64,000 bases of DNA from Charina bottae (Eukaryota > Chordata > Lepidosauria > Squamata > Charinaidae). Of this stretch, positions 24,412-33,834 are shown one piece after another. Numbering within the stretch: position 1 is the stretch's first letter; each line of letters begins with the position of its first letter. A model generated the notes under the pieces. The model worked only from the letters and a program-made list of their open reading frames with translations. It made no database searches and was not told the origin of the DNA. The stretch spans positions 77,335,798-77,399,797 of the forward strand of contig JALMGJ010000004.1 of the NCBI GenBank assembly GCA_023362775.1, in the 5' to 3' direction. The translations under genes and the position numbers were made by a program.

Positions 24412-25011
24412 TTTAATTGTTTTTTTTTATTAAGTTTTATTAGGTTTTTAGGTATACAAAGCTAAAAGATAAAGATGAAACGGAAAAAGAAATACAAATT
24501 AAAAGAAAAGAAAAAGAAAAGTGCAGTAAAGAAAAAGAAAAAAAGAATAAAGAAAAAGACATACACAGAAATTAGATGACCTCCGATCCGTCTATGGTCA
24601 TAAGAATAAAATAGATAGTTTGTTTTAACATGCTGGCTATTCATATAACATTCATATATTTTTCCTTGTCTATTATGTACTATTTATCTATAATCTAATC
24701 AACAAAAACTCCATATTTAGCTTTACTCCTCCTGCTTTTTGCAAATAGTCCATCAAAGATTTCCACTCATTAAAGAATAATTAAAATTTTCTTTTAGTAG
24801 GCAAATCAATTTGTCATTTTCTGCCATTTCTAGCAGTTTCAACATCCATTCCTGTATTGTTAGTACACTTTAATTTTCCCAAAACTATACATATATAGAT
24901 ATACCCAACTATACTATTATACTATGCATATAGAAATAAAAAGAAAAGGATTTTTCTATTTATACAACCCAGATTCCAAACAAAAAGAAAGAAAATTCTG
25001 ATTTAATTCTT

Positions 25012-25686
25012 TTAAGTTATACCCAACCCTACTATTTTTGATCTCTCGCTATAATATTTCTTCAGATTTTGTTCTTTTATAACTTTTCTCACAAAATATC
25101 TTGACAGTTTCTTATCTCTAACGTAACGTGATTCAACTCTAAAAATTTTATCTATCTCAGAGTCCATGTCTTCTTCTTCTGTCTCTAAATGTTGAACTAA
25201 AGTATCAACTATATATTTTCTCATATTCTCATCTAATTTTTCCAGAGCTCCTATCAAACTCAAAATACATTCTTCTTCTCTCATTTCTGGTAATACAATA
25301 GCATCTAAATTATATTCCATAGTAATAGAATCTGATTTAATCTCCAATTTCTTAACCTGGCCTTGTGTCTCTTTAAGATCCCCTGGAAGAATATTTGCAA
25401 TTTCTTTGACAGTCTGTATTTCATTTCTAAATTCTTTTTCTGAGTCTTCCTTCATCACTTCCATTTTCACTTCTATTTGTTGATCTAAAATATTGTCCAT
25501 CTTTTTATCTATTTTTATATCAAAAGAAGTAATTAAGTCATCCATCCAGGTAACATTTAAAATATCCATCTTTTCCTCCAAGGCAGTAGTAAAATCATCT
25601 ATTTTTGGAATCAGTGCTGTAATCGCATCCAATATTTTTCCCATATCTGATGTTGGTACTTCTGAAGGTGCAGCCATGGACTCCAT
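25012..25686 (-). pseudogene. L1 ORF1p, C-terminally cut
   Basis: L1 ORF1p is the RNA-binding chaperone that coats L1 RNA as trimers. The first credible ATG is at 25686 (MESMAAPSEVP); the frame is open a further 38 codons upstream as part of the leader. About 225 residues: a heptad-like charged region that may form the coiled coil (residues about 20-125), then RRM/C-terminal domain-like blocks with LPEMREEE, EEEDMDSEIDKIFRVESRYVR and a final FVRKVIKEQ before an early end. The family is usually longer, so the last part of the C-terminal domain is missing or replaced. Confidence 0.7.
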
Positions 25687-26940
25687 TTCCTTATATCTAT
25701 CCCTCTTCACTCTTGCAACCGTAGTAACCAGGTTGTATATATTATTCCTGTAAAGAGAAAAGAAAAATAACAAAAGACAAAGGAGAACCACTATAAACAA
25801 TAAAAAAAGGGAAAAGGAGGGATAAAAAATTATTAAGGATTCAAAAGAAAAAAGGAGGGAAGAGAAGAGAAAAAAAAATCCAAATACAATAAAAAATTAA
25901 AAAATAAAATTAATACTGCTTTTTCTTAATAGATATTGCATAAAAAAAAGGGCAAAATGTACTTTGGTAAAATCAACAATTCTCACATAAAAAAAAAATA
26001 AAAGATAAAAGTACAACGGGTAAGTCCTTTAGCTGTAGTCAAAATATCCTTGAAAATGTAATAACAATCCAGTTCTCAGGCAAGCTTATAATCACAAGTC
26101 CCAAAAAGGAGAGAGAGAGGAAAAAAAAGAGAAGGGGGGGGAATAGGAAAAAGCCCCAACTCCAAATGTCTTCACTCTCCAAGACGAAAAGCAACAAGGA
26201 AGTCCACTAAAATCCCAAATAATAAGAAAATTCCCAAAACTGTTTAAAACAAAAATATTCCAAAAATACCCATTATAATCCAAATAATTTCCAAGCACAT
26301 TACAGAGAAAAGAAGGAAAAAAAAATACCATTTCAAGATGAAAAGCAGAAAGGCAATGAAATAAGACAAAAGGCAGACATTAACCCATTTGAATTCAAAA
26401 TCCAGAGAGGAAAATAGATTAGCCCCACTTCAGTAAATAAGCTATTCGTTAATAGTCAATGTCACTCCATTTAACTTCCAAGTAAAGTCATTGTTCTTTA
26501 AGCTCCCACCGTTTCTCAAGTCGTCTTTAGCAAGAAAGTTACACAATCACCAGCAGCATCGGTCATGTCCATAGAAGGATCTTAGCAGATAATATGTAAA
26601 GTTAAAATAAACACAAATATAAAACAGTGACTAAAAGTGCTGAATTTAGGTGCTACTCATCTGAAAAGATTTCGCTGTTTTCTGTAGAGCAATAACGATG
26701 GTCCTTCCAGTCGCTTTCGTTGCTTCAATTTCCTTTTTCCCGTGGTGGAAAAACGGGAATTGGGAAAGAGCGACGATCCCAGCGACCCTTGTGGTTTATC
26801 TTCTGATCCCCTTCTCTTCAAAGGGGAGGTTTCAGCAGTTTTATTTCTTTAAAAACCGCTGCAAACAGGCAAACAGCTGAGCCGAGCCAGGAGCGCTCGG
26901 TTCAACGCACCGGCGTCTTCAGCACCCGGAAGCGCTCTCC
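25687..26940 (-). promoter_or_regulatory. Probable L1 5' untranslated region/promoter
   Basis: About 1.25 kb between the element start and ORF1. The first 250 bp (26690-26940) are GC- and CpG-rich in an AT-rich neighbourhood and mark the original 5' end; the rest is A/T-rich and non-coding. L1 5' regions normally hold an internal Pol II promoter; no specific factor site is claimed. Confidence 0.5.
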
Positions 26941-27985
26941 ATTCTTCTGATGCCAATATAAGTAATATTTGAAAAAGATATAAAATTTGTGGCAAAATAT
27001 TCATTTTAATTGTTGAAATTCTACCTAACAATGATAATTGCAATTTTTCCCATTGATCCAAATCTTTTTTAATATCCATCCAGAGTGGAATATAATTACT
27101 TAAACAATTTAACATTTTTAGATGTTAAATATACTCCCAAATATTTTACTTTTTCTTCCATTGAATATCCCGTTATTTCTTTCAATTTCTCTTGTTGATG
27201 ATAATCCATATTTTTAGTCAAAACGTTTGTTTTCTGTAAATTCACTTTAAACCCTGCTAATGACCCAAAGTATTTCAATTTCTGTATCAATAATTGTCGG
27301 GGCGAGCGGATGGAGCGGCCTGCTTCTTCTCCTAGACACCAGTGATCCTTAGGCTGTATAGTAAATAGACACTCACACAGAGATTATATAAAATAGCCTA
27401 TTTACTTATATACATACGTATTTACAGATCACTTCCACACGTAACAAATGATACACCAACGATACAGCATACAGAGGTTGAATGAGCAGAATGAGAAATG
27501 AGAAGAACGAATACAGGACATCTCTGTATTTATATATAAACTGACCAATCACCTTATAGGTCACTCTCATTATTCACCACACCCAACTTAACTCTAAGCA
27601 CCTGTTGTATGAGTCACACACTGACACATCAGCACTACAACAATGGCTGCTAATTGGGTGACTTTGCAGTATATTTCCCCTCTCACCTAAATATCAAGCC
27701 TCTCTGTATAATTTATATCTAGCTGTAAATTCCTGGGTATATCAAACCCCAACAATAATTCAATTCCATCTAGTGGATTCTCTAAAGTAATAACTAAGTC
27801 GTCAGCAAAGGCTCTTAATTTATAAACTTCTTTTTTAACTCTAATACCATGAATACCGTCATCTTGTCTAATATCTCTAAGTAAAACCTCTAATACCAAT
27901 ATAAACAAAAGTGGAGATAATGGACAACCTTGTCTTGTACCTTTTTGAATTTCACATGGTTTACTAAATTCTCCATTAACAATTA
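26941..27985 (-). pseudogene. L1 ORF2 RT segment, older copy, split by a solo LTR
   Basis: From 27985 down, the minus strand reads IVNGEFS, QKGTRQGCPLSPLLF and the L1 RT catalytic FADD (about 27800); after the solo LTR it resumes with LIQKLKYFGSLAGFKVNLQKTNV and EEKVKYLGVYLT, then by frameshift DLDQWEKLQLSLLGRIS, which leads into the block at 24411. RT fingers and endonuclease are absent because of 5' truncation. Confidence 0.85.
27295..27754 (-). mobile_element. Solo LTR (460 bp)
   Basis: Ends TGTTGGGG...CCCCGACA on the minus strand, flanked by a perfect 5-bp duplication (plus strand ATAAT at 27290-27294 and 27755-27759), and splitting the L1 RT frame. A TATATATAAATAC box lies centrally, as expected for an LTR promoter. 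No internal region remains, so the provirus-like form was lost by LTR-LTR recombination. The TGTT start and 5-bp duplication would suit copia, but this is not proven; sequence differs from the copia LTR at 49.4 kb. Confidence 0.85.
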
Positions 27986-27998
27986 ATTCAGAATATTT

Positions 27999-29875
27999 GT
28001 TCAGTTTTTTAATATAATTATATTTTATTATGTTAAACAAAATAAAATAAAATATAAGTTGAACAACAATATTAAAAAATCAGCAAAACCTCAAAACTTG
28101 TAGCCATAGCAATTAATAATAATGATAAAAAGGTCTTAAAATTATGTTACAAATAGAGCAACTCCAAAAACTTGGTTCATACAGCTCAAAAATCTTCCTT
28201 GCCTCTTTCTCCAAAAAAAAAAAAAAGGACTAATTCAAATGTTGACACTGGACACATCAGTAATCATTGCTGCATGTCACATGAAGATTTCCTCTTACAG
28301 CACTGTATAATTTTTGAACAAGCCTCCATGCTAAAAAGGGGGCAAATGACATAATAAAATAATGATACACATTCTATTGTTTAAGTATTTGGGTGACATG
28401 ATTAAACACATTTAATCATTTTGATATAATCATGGCACTTCTGCTTTCAGTATACACAAAGCAATTGGGTTGTATTAACACCATTTTAAGATCATAGTAA
28501 ATGAATTTTATATTATTTAATGCAACCTTTAATTGGTTTATAAGACATTTAAGTTCATTATTATAAAGGTCAAGTAAATAACTAATATGAATTTCATCAA
28601 CTTCCTTTAACATCCAGTAAGGAAGGGTTACTGAGTTAGAAATTACAGAATTCCCCTCCCTCCCCCCAAACTGCTCACCGCTGTGGAACTTTGGAAGTCG
28701 CAATTATGTCTGAACCAAATGAATTAAATGACAAATCCTTGTTCAATCTGTTGCCAAAAAACACATTCAAGAAATTCTGAAAAAGTGCTGAAAATAGCTT
28801 ATTTAGAACAGTTGACTCAAAATAATTATATTTTGAAGCCCAATTTACTAAATAAACAAACAAAATATACCAACCCACCAGTTTTTGATGCAGTTTTATA
28901 CTGTAATTATCTTCTACTGTAAGCTTTAATGGATAAATGTGTTAAAATTATGCCTGCAATGCAATTTATCTTATATATGTCTTGAGCATTAAGTCCAGTT
29001 ACTAATCTTCTACAGACCGGAATCAGATAATATTTTTTCAAGTTCAACCCAAAGTAAAGATCAATTTTGAAGTTCTTTATTTCAGTGATTTCTATTTGCC
29101 AACTCCCCTCCCTAAACAGTATTTCTAACTAGCTTTTCTTACATTGCATGTGAAAGAAACAGACTAAATCTTGAGATACTGAAAACTCTGTAATTCCAGA
29201 GTTTACATTTGTCCTGTTTTGCTGCTGTTATTGAATCTGATTACTTCAGTAAAGCCTTTTGGTTAAGACAGTAAATAAAATATCCTGTCCATCACTGCTC
29301 ATACTTTGAAAGGATCTAAAGTATCTCCTCATTCCTTCTCCTTCCCTCACACAGGGAGGACAAAGCATAAGTAAATTTAACCTTCTCTTTTATCTGTTTA
29401 ACAACTTAACAGTAGGAATGTATTTTGTTTTCTTCTTATTTCTTATAAAAATATTTTTAAAATATTTTTAAAATGTCCTTCAACTCTTCTTATCATAGAA
29501 GAACTGGAATTCCTTCTCAAAAGAGAAACTTTCACTCTCTGTATCTTCTCTCTTTCTCAAAAGAAACTAGGTAGCTTTCATCACCCAAGTCTGAAATATG
29601 ACCTCTGCAACCTACCACTGGGTCTCTTTGTTTCTTTCCCTTTTTCACCATAAATTCTTGTTCTTTTCTTTCTTTATTCTTTTATGCAACCTTCTCTTTC
29701 TTCTTTTGCTATGCCCTTGCAAACTTCCCTCCTTAGTATGTATTGGTGGGTGGGTGTTAATTCTGTTTATATTGTTAATCATCTGATTTTCAGTCCAGTC
29801 CATAGCTGAGTTTGAATAATCATTTTTTAGAATCTCATACTTCGTCCATATTGCTTTGAATTCATTCTTTCTTTT
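27999..29875. other. AT-rich DNA, no recognised feature
   Basis: No credible frame and no named repeat in about 1.9 kb. It ends at the hAT target duplication TCTCTCAC (29876-29883). Confidence 0.45.
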
Positions 29876-29883
29876 TCTCTCAC

Positions 29884-30926
29884 TAGGCTGACCATATTTC
29901 CTTCAGACAAAAACGGGACATTTGGGATGGCAAAACAGGACAGGGCCTTATGCCACCATGCCGGCCTCCAAACCCCACCCCCAGTCCACGCAATTGGCTC
30001 CCACCTGAAAACCCTGCCCCTGCCCCACACGATTGGCTCCCGCCTGCAAACCCCGCCCCCATCAGCGTGATTGGCTCGGATTTTAATTTTTTTTAATTTT
30101 TAAAGGGTTTTTTTTTTCTTCTAGCAGTAAATGGTGCGTCCGAGCTGGTGTGTTTGGGGGAGGCCAGAGTACACACACTGTGCACACAGCACCGTCATCG
30201 TCCGGGGAACAAGGGGCGGGGATGGAGGGGATGGAGGCCCACCACTGCCCCATCCCCCTCGGGCTTGGCCGAGAGTCGCTGCTGCTGCCACTGCCGCAGA
30301 GCAGGAGAAGCAGGAGGAGCCGGCTGCGCTCGGCTGCTTCAACCACACCACTCCGCCCCTTGCTGCCCGTTGAAGCCCCCCAGCATGGTCAGCTCCTGCC
30401 AGGGCAGTCTGTCCTGTGAGTGTGTGTGTGTGTGTGAGAAGCAGGAGCGGCCACCCTGGGGAGCTTCAGCGGGCAGCAAGGGGCGGAGTGGTGTGGCTGC
30501 AGCCGCCCGACAACTCTCCTCCCTCGGCCAACCCCGATCAGATGCACACACACACACACTCACACACTCACACACACACGCACCCTCTTTCCACAACCTT
30601 CCCGTGCCTGCTTTCTCTGGCCTCACCACTGCTGGGCAGACAATCTCAGGATCAGGTAAGGAGGCAGGAACCTGGACTGTGGTGCTGCTTCTGCTGCTGG
30701 GATCGCACGTGGCAACTGGGCTTCCAGTTGCCGCGCTGATAGGGCCTCTTCCGGGCTGCCTCCAATGGCAAGTCCGGCTCCAGTCCTCCTTCCTGTCTTC
30801 CTGTCCTCCTTCTCGCCAGGTTTAAAAAAGGGACAAAATTGAGATTTTGATCAAAACGACGGGATGGTTGAAAAATGCTAAAATAACAGGACTGTCCCGT
30901 TCAAAACGGGACGTATGGTCACCCTA
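29884..30926 (+). mobile_element. 1-kb hAT MITE
   Basis: Perfect 8-bp target duplication TCTCTCAC (29876-29883 and 30927-30934). Terminal inverted repeats TAGGCTGACCATA / TAGGGTGACCATA. The interior contains repeated ATTGGCTC units, an A/T-rich patch, then a GC-rich zone of CAGCAGG/GGCGG modules with TG and CA runs. Long GC-rich frames here (such as 30148-30825) lack domains and exist in several frames at once, so I do not call them genes. The element at 57215-59252 is the same family in the other orientation. Confidence 0.87.
29960..30075. repeat. Tandem CCAAT/GC-box-like units in hAT
   Basis: Three imperfect units of about 40-45 bp, each with ATTGGCTC (inverted CCAAT) and a nearby C-rich box such as CCCCGCCCCC or CCCCACCCCC. 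Spacing and pairing look promoter-like. Binding by NF-Y or Sp1-type factors is inference. Confidence 0.6.
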
Positions 30927-30934
30927 TCTCTCAC

Positions 30935-31534
30935 AGAAGTAATGTACTGCATTCCCTATAGACAGTTAACTCCTTGAGACCTCTGTTCTAGCTTGCAAAC
31001 TGTTAATTGTAATTATTAAATACCACATGGTTATCCATTTGCCTTGTCTGCCATTAGCCTCAAATATTCTTTAATAAATTATATTTACTAGTTATTAATT
31101 ATTATTTTTTTGATCTGGACTTAAGAAATATACCATATAGTTAAAAAACCTATAGTGGTCGTACATGACAAAATTAGTGGTGTGGGAGGCCTCAGTTTGT
31201 TACATCATGCAGTGATGGAAACAAGGATAATTATTTAGTGATAAATCTGAAAGTGTGGAAAACTAAACTTGCATTTTCCAGCATGTAGTTGTGGTGATGG
31301 AAATCTCACAGATGTCCTTGTCAAAGAAATTTGTTCAATATCCTATGTATTCATTAAAAAATATGATGGAATCCATAATGCCTCTCAGAATATAAACCAA
31401 CTATGTAATTATATTCATCTTAACCACATTTCTATTAACTAAAGAAGAGCTCTTTGAAATTCTTATGCCATGATAAACAAAGATCAGAATACAATATAAG
31501 GCCCCAATCTCTATATTTTTCTAAATTATTGCAA
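30935..31534. other. No recognised feature
   Basis: AT-rich unique sequence. Confidence 0.45.
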
Positions 31535-31612
31535 TGATCTAGTGGCATCAATAATCTAGTGGCAATAATCTAGTGGCATCAATCTAGTGGCAATAATCTA
31601 GTGGCATTACTC
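31535..31612. repeat. Short minisatellite
   Basis: About four imperfect copies of an AATCTAGTGGCA(AT) unit in tandem. Confidence 0.75.
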
Positions 31613-31668
31613 CAATTTCTAAAGTAACCATACAGCTCATACTGTATATTAATGAAGTATTGGGAGAA

Positions 31669-31837
31669 TGTATCTCTATCTCTATCTCTATCTCTATCTC
31701 TATCTCTATCTCTATCTCTATCTCTATCTCTATCTCTATCATCTCTATCTATCTCTATCTCTATCTCTATCTCTATCTCTATCTCTATCTCTATCTCTAT
31801 CTCTATCTCTATCTCTATCTCTATCTCTATCTCTCTA
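31669..31837. repeat. (TCTCTA)n hexanucleotide microsatellite
   Basis: About 165 bp of TCTCTA repeats with a single small interruption near 31738-31750. Repetitive serine/leucine/isoleucine frames are artefacts. Confidence 0.95.
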
Positions 31838-33394
31838 TTTGTGTGTATGTGTGTGTGTATATATCCAATTTGAGACTGCATTTTATTTAATCTAATCCAC
31901 CTTTTCTGTTAATAAACTGAACCATAGTTTACTGAAAAAATCCAATTGTCTAGGGTTGCATAATACAGAGTACCATAATATACTGTAACTAGACTATATG
32001 AGTTCAAACTGTACATTGGGTACAAATGAGCCAATCATATTCTAGTTAACTATGTTGTGCAATGCTGTGATTATCTCCTTAGCAATATCTACCACTCTTA
32101 ACAAATGTCATCCTGTTTATGATTTTCTGTTTGTTTCTAGTTTTGTTTGTTTGTCTTAGTGAAGCTGTGTTTGGATTTTCCACAATAATTAATGGGTGTT
32201 ACAAAATGCTAGATTTATTAATTTTGTCTTAGATTAAGTCCTCTACATGGAATGAAAATAAATCTGAGTAAAAATGTCCAGAAAGCTTTCAGCCAGAATA
32301 TACATCTATTTTATTAATCCCATTTTGAAATGCTTGCCTCTGATATATGCTTTTCCCACCTCTCATTTTCATATACTCTTTGCCCTTGTTGCGCTTCCTT
32401 TTTTTTTAAATGCCAGGCAAATTATCACATGGTTAAACCGTATCCTATAATGGTTCATTTGCCACTCTAACATCAAACTTCCTGGGTAGCTACTAGTGCT
32501 GAACTGTTGCTACATGCTGGGAAAATCATTAGGTTTGAGAATTTTTGCTTGTTTATGCTGCTGTTAGAAGCACAAGAAGCAAATCAGAAAAAAGTGGTAA
32601 CCCTATTTTCACTACATAGACAACTGTGTGGGTTATTTTGCAGTTTAGTTTATAATACTTTGCTGCCCAAACATCAGACTATCAGACAAAATTGCTATTT
32701 CAAATTGTAACTTAGATTGTAATATCAGTCATTTATTTCATGTGCCACATCCAGCAGATCAAGGAATGGGGCTTCCTAGTGAGATATATAAGCAGGTCCA
32801 TTTCATGGCTGATTGTGGTGAGTAGTTCACATTTTCTACAGGTTAAGTAGAAAAATCAGAAGTAAGTGATCTTTCCAGTCATTTGAACTTCTTGAGCAGA
32901 AATCATGTCTCAGACATTTTTGTGTATAAAAGAAAAAGGTCAATTTATGAAAAAAGCAAAAGAACAAACAAAAATAGTTGAGATTATAGAGGCTGCCATT
33001 CAATTAAACCTGGTAATAGGGTGTTATGTATACACCATATAATAAACTGCATGAATCCTTAAAATTTATTTACAAGGTACTTTGGGGAAGAAATATTGAG
33101 AAATAAGACATGCTCATATGGTTCAGTTTGAGTTCCAAAATAGGAAGAAAGTCTATCAAGAGAAGATAACACAAAGATGTTGAAAAAGCAAGATGGTATG
33201 GAAAATATCTTGCAACCACACATATCCTTTGCTGAAATAAACAAGGTCCATCATTATTGCAGATCCATTTCAAAAGCATTGATTATTTGAGAACATTTTT
33301 AAAGAGTTGTACAATTAAAGAATTTATTTACTATTTTCATGGCGAGCAGGTGTGTATGTGTGATATATGTGTATTGCCTATGTTATACTTAATA
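31838..33394. other. AT-rich DNA, no recognised feature
   Basis: No gene or named repeat. Confidence 0.45.
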
Positions 33395-33624
33395 CAGGAG
33401 TACATGACTCCCGACGGCTTCGCTCACAGGGTTCATTGGGAACACACAAGCCCACTCACCACAACGAGGTGACGATCCAGCGAGGGGAAACCCATAGGGT
33501 CACCCATGGCGGTAAAGTCCAGGGTGAGGAACCAGACAAAGAACGATCCAAGAAAGTGCTCAACGGCAGAACAGGCGGAAGATAACAAGGTGTATTGTTG
33601 CAACAAGGTGTATTGTTGCAACAT
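33395..33624 (+). mobile_element. Rearranged copy of LINE 5' region
   Basis: 33395-33483 is the reverse complement of 33835-33923 (89 bp, one mismatch noticed). From about 33493 the sequence instead runs in the same direction as 33927-34035 (GGGTCACCCATGGCGGTAA...). So it is a second 5' region of the LINE that follows, with its first 89 bp flipped. It ends in two copies of CAAGGTGTATTGTTGCAA. Confidence 0.8.
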
Positions 33625-33689
33625 TATACTATTACATTCATTAAAAAATAGCTAAAATAAGGGAGCGTAGCTTTCCCAAACTTACTTTA

Positions 33690-33775
33690 TTCTTACCCAT
33701 AGTGAATGGTTCAACACTGACCAAGGAGTGAGACAAGGATGTGTTCCCTTGGTTTTTTAATGTTTTATGAATACA
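33690..33775 (+). pseudogene. Short RT relic
   Basis: Translates to WFNTDQGVRQGCVPLVF, containing the RQGC motif of LINE reverse transcriptases, then degenerates. Clade not determinable. Confidence 0.5.
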
Positions 33776-33834
33776 TGTATGAGGTATATCTGTGGTGATG
33801 TTAGAGGCATTTTGTTAGAGGCATTTTTGCTCAC

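Larger units (their letters stand above)
24422..26940 (-). mobile_element. Nested L1 derivative with ORF1 but most of ORF2 deleted
   Basis: The 2519-bp insert lies inside the older L1 between two 74-bp direct copies of host L1 sequence (24348-24421 and 26941-27014). On the minus strand it has a GC-rich 5' untranslated region (from 26940), ORF1 (start 25686), then a jump near 24870-24900 straight to the last part of ORF2 (matching 23090-23250 of the host copy) and an A-rich 3' end with AATAAAA. The layout resembles half-L1 (HAL1-type) elements: ORF1 plus shared 5' and 3' ends, no RT. Confidence 0.8.
22650..27985 (-). mobile_element. 5'-truncated L1 carrying three nested insertions
   Basis: A minus-strand L1 flanked by a perfect 13-bp target duplication ATTCAGAATATTT (22637-22649 and 27986-27998). 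It contains a Penelope-derived insertion (22836-22982), a second L1 (24422-26940) and a solo LTR (27295-27754), each with its own target duplication. Removing these and their duplications leaves about 2.1 kb: RT C-terminal half, ORF2 tail with cysteine motif and A-rich 3' untranslated region. The 5' truncation lies within the RT domain, just upstream of IVNGE. Confidence 0.9.

Noticed and set aside
30148..30825. 225-codon GC-rich open frame
   Set aside because: It lies inside a hAT MITE with exact target duplication. Several frames are open at once because of GC-rich repeats, and there is no domain.
31579..31895. Ile/Ser/Leu and Glu/Asp/Arg repeat proteins
   Set aside because: Translation of the TCTCTA hexanucleotide repeat in several frames.
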